Source of the DNA: Shewanella electrodiphila
GTDB taxonomy: Bacteria > Pseudomonadota > Gammaproteobacteria > Enterobacterales > Shewanellaceae
NCBI RefSeq assembly: GCF_023283985.1
Contig: NZ_JAKIKU010000010.1
Location: forward strand, 1 to 64,000
Length of the DNA: 64,000 nucleotides
Reading direction: 5' to 3'
This document shows positions 30,965-40,900 of the stretch, one piece after another. A program made the position numbers and the translations under genes. The notes under the pieces are model-generated. The model was not told the DNA's origin. It ran no database searches and was given only the letters and a program-made list of their open reading frames with translations. The first letter of the stretch is position 1, and every line of letters begins with the position of its first letter.

Positions 30965-31093
30965 TTAGGGCTTGATTGGCAAACCTCAAACACCTCTTAT
31001 TGATACAGAGCCTGCCAATTTTGCTCAAAAATCATCTGAAATAATGGACTATCAATCGACAATTGACGATAAAATTTCCGCGCTAGGCACGAA

Positions 31094-31333
31094 TTAAATT
31101 ATCTCGTTTAATGATGCCCAGCGATGCTTATTCCAACTACTGCACGAGTAAAAATGAGCCGCCTCCCACTGAGTTGACTTCACCTTTTTTAATAACGCAT
31201 AAGAATATACAGACAGATTGATGGTTGAATCTTTAACGTCTTCACCTGGGTTTCTATCGGTTTTTTTTAATGCTTTAACTACCCCAGCAGGCATTTGTTC
31301 GAGTACTACATCTAAATGAAATGACTCCGACAC
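31094..31333 (-). CDS. Hypothetical small ORF (79 aa)
   Basis: Reading frame of 79 residues with a GTG start and no clear ribosome site; AAAGAA is the best candidate. The sequence is hydrophilic, ending in HFYSCSSWNKHRWASLNEII, and I do not recognise it. It may be a relic or chance frame. It occupies the otherwise empty 30965-31502 interval, in which I see nothing else. Confidence 0.3.
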   Translation of the reverse strand: MSESFHLDVVLEQMPAGVVKALKKTDRNPGEDVKDSTINLSVYSYALLKKVKSTQWEAAHFYSCSSWNKHRWASLNEII

Positions 31334-31502
31334 AATTCTTTTTCAGCGTCAGGATTTGGAAATATGGCATTAAAACATTCACTCTTGCCAGTATTTACAT
31401 TAGCTACTTATGCATCAAATGTTATTAACTGATTAAGTACATTGATTTATTTGTCATTTAACGCTCTAATATGCAGCTTAATTCCAACGGAAGGAAATAT
31501 AA

Positions 31503-32747
31503 ATGAGCAATCTAGACTCAGCACAAGGCACAAGTGCCACTTCAGTTAATGCAATAACACCCTCAACTAAAACATCTTTTAAATTTCATGGCATTGGCGG
31601 TGAATTCTTTGGCATATGGATCGTCAACATGCTGCTGACCATGGTGACCTTCGGCATTTATTCAGCTTGGGCAAAAGTCCGTACTCACTGTTATTTCTAC
31701 AGCAATACGGAACTTGGCGGTGACCGCTTTGAATATTTAGCCACACCAATGCAGATTTTAATTGGCCGTATCATTGCTGTTGTGCTGTTAATTGGCTGGG
31801 CGATTTTAAATGCTATTAACCCCATTATTGCCATCGCACTCGCCGTTATCTTAATGTTTGCCACGCCTTTTCTGGCTGTTCGTAATATGCGTTTTGATGC
31901 ACGCATGACTCGTTTTCGAAATGTGCGCTTTAATTTTGAAGGATCGTACGCTGGGGCTTACCTGCAATTATTAGTTAAACCTTTACTCGCTTACTTGATT
32001 GTTATTGCTGGACCGATGGCAATTGCAGCGGGGTCAAAGTTCTTATCTGATGAGCTTATTGGTGTCGGTGTTGTCGTTGCTGTACTGTTTTTCTTTGCTG
32101 CTATGGTTTTTTGTTATGCCTGGGTCTCGGCAGGTATTGCTCAATATATGGTTAATGGCTACCGCTACGGTACTAAAGCATTTCAAGCTGAACTGAACAT
32201 CCGTGAATATATGAAAATTGCATTAAAAGCGATGGCCTTATTTATGGGCGCTATGGTGGCCAGCACTTTAATTGCATTTGCTTTCGGTTTTATGTTTGGT
32301 GTTATGGATTCTATTGTCGAACTGATTAAAAATGGCTTCAAAGGCTCAGATGCTATGCAAGATGGTCAAGCGATGGGCTATATGATGTTAATCGTTAGCT
32401 ATTTCTTTATGCTTGCACTGAGTATGGTGATAGCTGCTTATGTCAAAGTCTGCACTCGTAATTATATGTTTAATGAGACCAAGCTTGATGGTGAACTGCA
32501 GATGCGTTCGAACATGGCACTAGGCAGTTTTTTAGCATTAGTTGTCACCAACTTTTTATTAGTCATCGTCACATTTGGTTTTGGTATCGCATGGGCAGAA
32601 GTGCGTAGCGCAAAATACATGGCTTCAGTAACCGAAGTTGAAGGTGATTTGTCACTGGTGCACGCTCATGATCATAACGAGCAAAGCGATGCAGCAATTG
32701 CTGATGAAGTGGCGGGAGCCTTTGATATCAACATAGGTATTGTGTAA
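31503..32747 (+). CDS. YjgN-family (DUF898) multi-pass membrane protein
   Basis: 414 residues with a soluble start, then two related halves, each opening with an aromatic/Gly pattern (FFGIWIVNMLLTMVTFGIYSAWAKVR near 36-60 and FLALVVTNFLLVIVTFGFGIAWAEVR near 343-368) typical of DUF898. About eight hydrophobic helices. Function unknown in the family. GGAAGG lies upstream of the ATG. It is followed by an M48 protease gene after 126 bases, a pairing that suggests a shared membrane role (inference). Confidence 0.85.
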   Translation: MSNLDSAQGTSATSVNAITPSTKTSFKFHGIGGEFFGIWIVNMLLTMVTFGIYSAWAKVRTHCYFYSNTELGGDRFEYLATPMQILIGRIIAVVLLIGWAILNAINPIIAIALAVILMFATPFLAVRNMRFDARMTRFRNVRFNFEGSYAGAYLQLLVKPLLAYLIVIAGPMAIAAGSKFLSDELIGVGVVVAVLFFFAAMVFCYAWVSAGIAQYMVNGYRYGTKAFQAELNIREYMKIALKAMALFMGAMVASTLIAFAFGFMFGVMDSIVELIKNGFKGSDAMQDGQAMGYMMLIVSYFFMLALSMVIAAYVKVCTRNYMFNETKLDGELQMRSNMALGSFLALVVTNFLLVIVTFGFGIAWAEVRSAKYMASVTEVEGDLSLVHAHDHNEQSDAAIADEVAGAFDINIGIV

Positions 32748-32873
32748 GTCAAGCGCTTGATAAGTTGTAATGACAACTCATAAAGACAAGTGTAATTATC
32801 TTTCTCACAGCACTTTGCTGTGAGAAAGTTTTATTCAACCTCACCTTAATCAAAAAACCATGTTGAGAATGCT

Positions 32874-33902
32874 GTGATAGAACAAATAGACGGCCACATT
32901 CTGGCACCTAAAAATGCCACCAAATACCCAGCTTCAATGGTATTAGGGGCAAATGGAATGCTAACGGTGAGTAGTGAACCTTTTAGCGGTCAACATCAAC
33001 TTGAAACCACAGAAATCTCTGCAGCACTTGGAAATACACCACGTAATATTACCTTTAATAACGGCCACGTATTTGTAGCGAGTCAAAGCCAACATTTAAA
33101 TCAATGGCTCACCAAACACAGTAAACCCTCTGTCATTAATAAGCTTGAACAACATTTAGGGTTAATTGTTGTAGCCTGTATCGTCACCGTTATAGTGACT
33201 TACAGTACGATTGTTTATGGTGTTCCAGCAGCGTCAAAATTGATTGCCAATATGGTACCTCACTCTGTTGAAAAGCAAGTCGGCGACTACAGTTTGTCAC
33301 TGGTGGAAGAAATGGGATTTAGCGAGTCAAGTTTAACTAGCGACCGCCAAGCTGAACTTCAACTACTATTTAGCGACACAGTAAACAAACTCCCCCAACA
33401 AGCAGAATTATTTTCACAACCACCACAGTTACTTATTTTCTCAAGCAAAGAGGGCGCTAATGCATTTGCCATGGCTGGCGGCCATATCATTCTTACTGAT
33501 GAAATGATTGAACTTGCTGACAATGATAGCCAACTTCAAGCTGTGCTTTTGCATGAGTTAGGCCATATTAGACATAGACACATTATGACCAGCATAGTGC
33601 AATCCTCCATCTTATCGATAGCTGCTGCGATGATCGTAGGTGAAGCCAGTGGTATTGCCGACACCTTAATGAGTGTAACGGTATTAGGCACCAGTTTAAG
33701 CTACTCACGTCACCACGAACACGAGGCCGATAACTTTGCAGCCGAGCACTTACATAACTGGTATCAAAATACTGACTCGCTGGTATCTCTATACAAACTA
33801 CTACAATCAAAGCATCAAATAGATATTCCCGACTGGGCCAGTACTCATCCTAACCTTGAAGATCGCATGGCTGAATTAAAGAAATATTCACAAAATCAAT
33901 GA
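32874..33902 (+). CDS. M48-family zinc metalloprotease, membrane anchored
   Basis: 342 residues. The N-terminal ~90 residues resemble a small beta domain. One membrane helix lies near 97-118 (LIVVACIVTVIVTYSTIVYG). The peptidase domain contains the zinc motif HELGH at about residue 227 and the third-ligand motif HEHEAD near 282. Similar in layout to BepA/HtpX-like M48 enzymes but shorter than BepA and without TPR repeats. The start GTG is the only plausible start; its ribosome site is weak. Substrate unknown. Confidence 0.85.
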   Translation: MIEQIDGHILAPKNATKYPASMVLGANGMLTVSSEPFSGQHQLETTEISAALGNTPRNITFNNGHVFVASQSQHLNQWLTKHSKPSVINKLEQHLGLIVVACIVTVIVTYSTIVYGVPAASKLIANMVPHSVEKQVGDYSLSLVEEMGFSESSLTSDRQAELQLLFSDTVNKLPQQAELFSQPPQLLIFSSKEGANAFAMAGGHIILTDEMIELADNDSQLQAVLLHELGHIRHRHIMTSIVQSSILSIAAAMIVGEASGIADTLMSVTVLGTSLSYSRHHEHEADNFAAEHLHNWYQNTDSLVSLYKLLQSKHQIDIPDWASTHPNLEDRMAELKKYSQNQ

Positions 33903-34082
33903 TAGCTAAATACTAGTGAGCTCATATTTAATAATAACGACATCTTATATTGTGAAGTGCAATTCTTTAGCACAAACCGTTAGCACAAAGCCTGCGCAAA
34001 TCTATGTTTCATTTTAGCTGCTACACTTAACTGCGATTAATGGATTGTTTTAGTTAAAATTAGCAAACAAAAGGATTTGTTT

Positions 34083-35603
34083 ATGGCGATTGCCTGTGTC
34101 ATCACCCGTGCCTGCTGCGGGGTTGAAGCCCCTCAAGTCACTGTCGAAGTGCATTTAAGTAATGGATTACCAGCATTTAACTTAGTTGGATTACCTGAAA
34201 CCTCAGTTAAAGAAGCTCGCGAGCGTGTTCGTAGTGCATTGATTAATGCAGGCTTTGAATTTCCAATGCAGCGCATTACGGTTAACCTTGCCCCTGCAGA
34301 TTTGCCTAAACAAGGCGGTAGATATGATCTCCCAATTGCAATAGGGATTTTAGCGGCTTCAGGTCAAGTGCCATCAGATAAGCTAGCCCATAGTGAATTC
34401 ATTGGTGAATTAGCCCTGTCAGGTGAGGTGCGTCCTTGTATTGGGATTTTGCCTGCCATTATTGCCGCTAAAAATCAGCAGCATCAGCTCTTTATCCCCC
34501 TAGAAAACCGCAGAGAGGCTGAATTAGTCGGTTATCAACAAACTCACTTTGTCGCTCATTTACAACACCTTGCATCTTTTATGCATGGCCAAGCTAAACT
34601 GCCTTTAGTGGATCAGCAGCCGCAATGGTTTGAAGAGGTAAGCACTGGACCAGAATTGTGTTTAAGTGAAGTCATCGGCCAGTATCAAGCTAAACAAGGA
34701 TTAGAAATCGCCGCTGCAGGTGGACATAACACGCTTTTTTTAGGGCCGCCAGGAACTGGCAAGAGTATGCTTGCCAATCGTATTATTCCGTTACTACCTA
34801 AGCTCAGCTACGAAGAAGCGATTGATGTGGCAGCTATTCATTCCGTTGCAGGGCTTAACATAAAACCTAATGCCTTTTTAGAAAGACCATTTCGCGCACC
34901 ACATCATACTTGTTCATCGATTTCTCTCGTCGGTGGCGGCAGTATTCCTAAACCAGGTGAAATTTCACTAGCCCACAGAGGCGTATTGTTTTTAGACGAA
35001 ATAGCCGAGTTTCCGCGTAAAGTACTCGATTGTCTGCGAGAACCTATGGAATCTGGCGAAGTCATTATTTCACGCGCGGCAGCCAAGGTTAAATTTTCGA
35101 GTCGATTTCAACTGATTGCAGCCATGAACCCAAGTCCTTGTGGTGATATTGAAAATGCACGTTCAACTCCCGATCAAATTCAACGTTATTTATCCCGTTT
35201 GTCAGGCCCGTTTTTAGATCGATTTGATTTAACCATTGAAGTACCGAAACTTCCTGCAGGCACACTGACTCAACCGCAAAAAACAGCTGAGAGCAGTGAA
35301 AGTATTGCCAAGCGCGTTAATCTTGCTAGGCAACGACAGTTTGCCCGTGCAGGCATGCTTAACAGTGAGCTATCACCAGCCTTGTTGAAGCAACATTTAT
35401 CCATGAGTCAGGCTGATTTAGAGTTTCTCGACCAAAGTGTTCAACAACTGGGTTTATCTGTGCGAAGTTTTCATCGTATACAAAGAGTCGCTCGTACCAT
35501 TGCTGATCTGCAACAATCAAACACCACTGAACGACGTCATATTGCTCAAGCACTGGGGTATCGCGCAATGGATCGTCTGATGAATCGCTTAAGCCAGCAA
35601 TAA
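34083..35603 (+). CDS. comM: YifB/ComM-family Mg-chelatase-like AAA+ ATPase
   Basis: 506 residues with an N-terminal ComM-type domain (VEVHLSNGLPAFNLVGLPETSVKEARERV split near residues 20-48), a central AAA+ ATPase with Walker A GPPGTGKSM and Walker B GVLFLDEIAEF, and a C-terminal Mg-chelatase lid. ComM is a branch-migration helicase for natural transformation in Vibrio (family knowledge). ATG 34083 was chosen with AAGGA seven bases upstream; TTG 34077 is an alternative. A stand-alone gene. Confidence 0.9.
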   Translation: MAIACVITRACCGVEAPQVTVEVHLSNGLPAFNLVGLPETSVKEARERVRSALINAGFEFPMQRITVNLAPADLPKQGGRYDLPIAIGILAASGQVPSDKLAHSEFIGELALSGEVRPCIGILPAIIAAKNQQHQLFIPLENRREAELVGYQQTHFVAHLQHLASFMHGQAKLPLVDQQPQWFEEVSTGPELCLSEVIGQYQAKQGLEIAAAGGHNTLFLGPPGTGKSMLANRIIPLLPKLSYEEAIDVAAIHSVAGLNIKPNAFLERPFRAPHHTCSSISLVGGGSIPKPGEISLAHRGVLFLDEIAEFPRKVLDCLREPMESGEVIISRAAAKVKFSSRFQLIAAMNPSPCGDIENARSTPDQIQRYLSRLSGPFLDRFDLTIEVPKLPAGTLTQPQKTAESSESIAKRVNLARQRQFARAGMLNSELSPALLKQHLSMSQADLEFLDQSVQQLGLSVRSFHRIQRVARTIADLQQSNTTERRHIAQALGYRAMDRLMNRLSQQ

Positions 35604-35765
35604 AAAGCCCGTGCCGAGATAAAAATTATTAAAAAGCGGATAATTCAGCCCGATACCGATTATTTGACAGGTAATTTTTTAGTAAAAAATGCGATATTAT
35701 TGTTCTGCTGATTGAGGATATGCTTATCACGGAGTAACATAAGCCTCCATTTACAGGAGAGCTAG

Positions 35766-36653
35766 ATGCCGCTGTTCGCAAAAATTAAAGGATCTGTAGC
35801 ATTTATTTGCTATGTCATAAACACTATCTTCTGGGTAACACCTATACTTATTTTCAGTATATTCAAGGTCTTGCCAATTATATTCATCCGTAAGGTTTGC
35901 AGCTATATTTTGGATAATTGCGCCAGCGCTTGGATCAGTGTGAATGGGATTATAGAAGCCATTTTTCATCCAACGAAGATTAAGTTGACTGGTGATAACC
36001 AATTCTCAGAAAAAGAATGGTACATGGTGATTGCCAATCACCAATCTTGGGTAGATATCTTAATTTTACAGCGAGTGTTTAATAGAAAAATTCCATTTTT
36101 AAAGTTTTTCTTAAAACAACAGCTCATTTATGTCCCAATTTTGGGTTTAGCTTGGTGGGCATTAGACTTCCCATTTATGCGTCGCTATTCAACAGCGCAG
36201 TTAAAGAGAAACCCTAAACTGAAAGGCAAAGATACCGAAATCACCCGTAAGTCTTGTGAAAAATTTAAGCACAAGCCTGTGAGTGTGATGAATTTTGTTG
36301 AAGGGACGCGGTTCCATCCTGGTAAACATAAAAAGCAAAGCTCGCCGTTTGAGCATCTACTCAAACCGAAAGCGGGTGGAATGGCTTTTGCGCTTGATGC
36401 CATGGGCAGCCAAATTAATAAATTAGTTAATGTCACCATTTACTATCCGGGTAAAATACCTTCTTATTGGGAGTATATTTGCAACGACCTAGATGAAGTG
36501 CATGTTGATATTCAAGTAACAGATATCCCCGATGCTATGCGCGGTGATTACAGTAAAGACCGAGAGTTTAAAATTGAGTTTCAAAATCAATTGAATCAAC
36601 TCTGGTTAGAAAAAGACAATAAAATCAGCTCAATGGCTGAAAACAATAAATAG
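35766..36653 (+). CDS. 1-acyl-glycerol-3-phosphate acyltransferase-like (YihG type), copy 1
   Basis: Membrane-bound acyltransferase probably acting on lysophosphatidic acid. The 295-residue protein has hydrophobic N-terminal segments (about 10-50), the HX4D catalytic motif in NHQSWVD near residue 91, and the acceptor-site motif VEGTRF near 178. CAGGAGAG lies just upstream of the ATG. Only 14 bases separate it from a paralogue, so the two are surely cotranscribed. Confidence 0.87.
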   Translation: MPLFAKIKGSVAFICYVINTIFWVTPILIFSIFKVLPIIFIRKVCSYILDNCASAWISVNGIIEAIFHPTKIKLTGDNQFSEKEWYMVIANHQSWVDILILQRVFNRKIPFLKFFLKQQLIYVPILGLAWWALDFPFMRRYSTAQLKRNPKLKGKDTEITRKSCEKFKHKPVSVMNFVEGTRFHPGKHKKQSSPFEHLLKPKAGGMAFALDAMGSQINKLVNVTIYYPGKIPSYWEYICNDLDEVHVDIQVTDIPDAMRGDYSKDREFKIEFQNQLNQLWLEKDNKISSMAENNK

Positions 36654-36667
36654 AGGTATTTAGCTCC

Positions 36668-37600
36668 ATGCTAAATTTTTTACCCGGTCCAATTATTTTT
36701 TTCATTAGTACCTGCTTATTGATTATTAATACTGTTCTATGGGCAGGCTTAATCAGTATTGGCGGCATCATTAAATTGTTCATCCCTTTTCAAGGACCTA
36801 GTAAAGCACTATTGAGCTTGATGAATCGTTTTATGTGGGCTTGGGCTACATGTAATGGCGGCATTTTGGCATTAATCGCTAAAGTCGAGTGGGACATTCA
36901 AGGTTTAGATGGGTTAGACCAAAATGGTTGGTATTTGCTTATCAGTAACCATGTCAGTGGTTTTGATATTGCTGCGCAAACTTATATCTTGCGAAACAAT
37001 ATTCCAATGCTGAAGTTTTTCTTAAAAAGAGAGCTTATTTTCGTGCCCTTTTTAGGCTTAGGTTGTTGGGCTCTTGGCATGCCATTTATGAACCGTACTA
37101 GTCCTGCGAAGCTTAAAAAGAATCCCAAATTAAAAGGCAAAGATTTAGAAACAACGCGTAAAGCCTGCGAAAAGTTTAAAAACACACCTACATCTATCAT
37201 TAATTATGTAGAAGGCAGCCGTTTTACGCTTGATAAGCATCGTCGTCAACAATCACCTTATCGTCATCTTTTGCGCCCTAAAGCTGGCGGGATTGCTTTT
37301 ACCCTGTCAGCAATGGGCGAGCAATTTACTGGTCTACTCAATATGACATTGGCCTATCCAGATGCGGACGCCAAAGCAAAGGAAGGCGTGCTTTATCAAG
37401 TCATGTCTGGTCGAGTAAAAAGAATTGTAGTGCGAGTTGAGCAACTACCTGTCCCGGTAGTAGATTCAGAAGTGTATTTCTCGCAGGCTGAAACACGGGT
37501 TGAGTTTCAGCGCTGGCTCAATAATGTTTGGCTAGAAAAAGATCAGCAACTAGACGAGATATTCAAACAGTACATAGCTGATACAACAGACAAAAAGTAG
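36668..37600 (+). CDS. 1-acyl-glycerol-3-phosphate acyltransferase-like (YihG type), copy 2
   Basis: Paralogue of the preceding gene (310 residues) with the same blocks in the same order: NHVSGFD (HX4D), MLKFFLKRELIFVPFLG versus FLKFFLKQQLIYVPILG in copy 1, NPKLKGKD and VEGSRF. It arose by tandem duplication followed by clear divergence. A perfect terminator follows at 37617-37640. Confidence 0.87.
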   Translation: MLNFLPGPIIFFISTCLLIINTVLWAGLISIGGIIKLFIPFQGPSKALLSLMNRFMWAWATCNGGILALIAKVEWDIQGLDGLDQNGWYLLISNHVSGFDIAAQTYILRNNIPMLKFFLKRELIFVPFLGLGCWALGMPFMNRTSPAKLKKNPKLKGKDLETTRKACEKFKNTPTSIINYVEGSRFTLDKHRRQQSPYRHLLRPKAGGIAFTLSAMGEQFTGLLNMTLAYPDADAKAKEGVLYQVMSGRVKRIVVRVEQLPVPVVDSEVYFSQAETRVEFQRWLNNVWLEKDQQLDEIFKQYIADTTDKK

Positions 37601-37616
37601 TCATTAAGCTCATTTT

Positions 37617-37646
37617 AAAACACGCTAATTAGCGTGTTTTTTCGTT
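37617..37646 (+). terminator. Terminator after the acyltransferase pair
   Basis: 24-nt perfect palindrome built on ACACGCTAATTAGCGTGT with flanking A/T runs. In the rest of the 37601-37922 interval I see only A/T-rich DNA, with no gene or clear promoter. Confidence 0.9.
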
Positions 37647-37922
37647 TTTACAGGCTCACTTCTTCTCATTGTTAATCACTACGCCATTTTATAACATTCA
37701 CTAGAATCAAAAACTGAAATCTAATTTGAAATAAAACACATAGCTACGTAATATGGAGGTTATTGGCTGTAAATACCGTTAACGTGGTACTTACAATTGA
37801 CTTGATAATGATCCATTTTGCGACTGCCTTACTATCATTGTTAAAAGAGTTTGCCAAAACTAACAAAATGCAGCCCAGCATGATGCTTTATCAATGCTCA
37901 TACCCATAACAATAGGTGCAGA

Positions 37923-40900
37923 TTGAATTTACCTTTATCCAAAACGTTGAGAGCATGCTTGTTCATTTGGGTTTTATTTACCTCAATGTCGGCTTCCGTT
38001 TTTGCCTTCACTCCCCAGAACGATAACCACTTACTGTCTTTTGAACAGTTTGAAGCCTCTAATGAGTTGAACCAAAATTCAGTCACAAAATTATTCATGG
38101 ATAAAGCCGGCATGCTGTGGGTGGGTACCCAAGATGGTCTGCACAGTTACAACGGCATTCAATTTGATGTTTTTCTAAATGACAGCAACAACCCGAATAG
38201 TATCGTAGGTAATTACATCACAGATATACTGCAGTCCGCTGATGATAATTTATGGGTTGCTACCTACTCCCAAGGGCTAAGCCGTTTAGACCTTACAACA
38301 GGCCAATTTACCAATTATGGTGTCGAACAGGGCTTAGCGGATTTACGGGTGTCAAAAATCACCCTCATTGGTGACTATTTATGGATCGGTACTAAAACGG
38401 GTTTATACACTTTATCGCTCAAATCCAACAAAATAACCAGAATCAGCCTCAGTAATAATGTGGAACCGCACATTACCAGTGTTGCAAATGTTGATGATAA
38501 ATACATTTTCGTTGGCACAGAAAAAAGCGGCACTTTTGCTATTGATAGCAACACCATTATTCGACTCGATATCCCGTCTGAATTAAGAGTAAACAGTATT
38601 CAGAATAACAAACTTGATGGCTCAGTTTGGTTAGCCATTGAGAACAAACTTATCCGATACGATTTAGAGACCCATGCTAAAACAACAATCTGGGTTAATG
38701 AACAGCCGACAATATTTAATGAAATAAAAGATTTCGTCATTAGTAGCAGTAGCCAAGTTTGGGCAATTGGGGCTAATTCTGGCTTAACTCAACTGGATTA
38801 CATCGATAATCAATGGCGCAGTAGAGTCCATAAATATGACCCTAACAGCCGTAAATCCATTAGTGAGAATAACTTGCAGAGCATCATGCTCGCCCATGAT
38901 GGTACTCTGTGGCTCGGCACGCGTTATTCAGGCATTAACAAGCTCAACCTGAATCAAATCTATTTCAATCATATATACGAAATGCATCCGTCAAAGCCGA
39001 AAATGGCCAATATGATCCGTGCTATTTTTCGAGATAAACAACAACGCTTATGGATAGGAACTGAAAGCGCTGGCCTTAAGAGCTTTGATGAACAACAAGG
39101 CCAATTTTATTACTACAATGATTTATTTGCTAAAGCGCTCAACCTTAATGAAAATGAGCTAAGCCTAACTGTTCATGCTATCACCCAAACTCAAGATGGT
39201 AATTTATGGTTTGGCACTAGCCATGGCTTAGCAAGATTAAGCACTGACCAGCAATTAACCTTTCTCCCAGCATTTGACCATTTAATACCAAATACTCTAC
39301 ATATCCGTAGTTTAGCCTTAGATGACCAGCAACGCCTGTGGATAGGTAGTAACAACGGCTTGTATTTCGTTTTACCGGGTGAAGGTGTATTACATCAGTA
39401 TCAGTTTGATTTCCAACCTGACTACTCTCCGAATAAACAAACGATTCTGTCACTTAAATATCATAATGACAGCTTATGGATAGGCACCATGGCGGGCTTA
39501 GTGCGCTTAAAGCCAGACCAACAGCAATTGACCTTAAAAATGCGTCAACCCGCAGATGACACCACCTTAAGTGATAACAGAATTAGAGATTTTATTGTCA
39601 CCAGTGATGATCAATTTCTGATGGCAACTCATAGCGGTGTCGATAAAATTATTGAAACAGCAGATGGCTCTATCCATTTCCAAGCCCTAAATGAACAAAT
39701 AAAACAGCATACGATTTATGCCATTCTTGAAGATGACAATCACGACTTATGGCTTAGTACAAATTCAGGACTGATCCGCCTAGCAGGCCATGACTTAACC
39801 ACTTTTAATGAATTTGATGGCGTACAGGCCAATGAGTTTAACGGTGGTGTTAAATTTAAAGATCCTGATGGAGAATTATGGTTTGGCGGCATTAACGGCC
39901 TAAACCAGTTCATGCCAGAAAATGTGCCAGCCATTAGGCCAGATACCAAGTTAGCACTCACCAGTTATAGCTTTGGTGAAGAACGTCATCAATTATATGA
40001 TCTCATGTCTCCCCCAGAGCTATTAATGCCGTATGAGGACAAAATCATTCGGTTTGATGTCAGTGCATTAGAGTTTAATTACCCTGGATTCCACCAGTTT
40101 AGCTATAAACTGCTTGGTCAAAATGACAACTGGGTCGATTTACATCAAACCAATGAGATTGCCTTTTCCAATCTTGCACCTAAAGATTATGAGCTATTAG
40201 TTCGTTTTACGTTAACAGACAACAACTATCAACAAACCCCATTAAGTATTAAGTTTACTGTTGTTCCACCTTTATATCTCAGTAAAGGCGCCTACGTCAT
40301 CTATGGTATTGCCATCATGTTGATATTGACCTTTATCGTTTACTTAAAACAACTCAAACGTGAAAAGCAACGTGAGTTTGAAATGAGTATTCGCGCCTCT
40401 GAAGAGCGACTTAAACTCGCACTTTGGGCTTCAGGCGATGGCATGTGGGATTGGAACATTCGCGAAAATAAAGTCTATCGCACCGATATGGTTCCGCCAT
40501 TAATGCTAGGCGACGAAACCCAGGCATTGATTAATAACATCCATCCAGAAGATAAAGTCAGAGTCGCCAAAATTCTCAATCAGCATTTAGACGGCGAAAT
40601 TGAGTTTTTTGAAGCAGAATACCGAGTCGAGAAACAACCTGGAAAATGGGTTTGGTTGATTGATCGCGGAAAAGTCGTTGAGTGGGACCAACAAGAACGT
40701 CCAGTCAGAATGGCCGGTACCCATAAAGATATCACGGTCAGAAAAGAAACCGAGAACGAGCTTAAACTGTCTACTCAAGTACTGCACAGTATGAATGAGG
40801 CGGTAGTCGTCGGTGAACTAGATTATCGAGTTCGTACAGTCAATCCTGCGTTTAGCCGTATCACAGGCTTTGATCATGACGCCATTGCAGGTAAACACTT

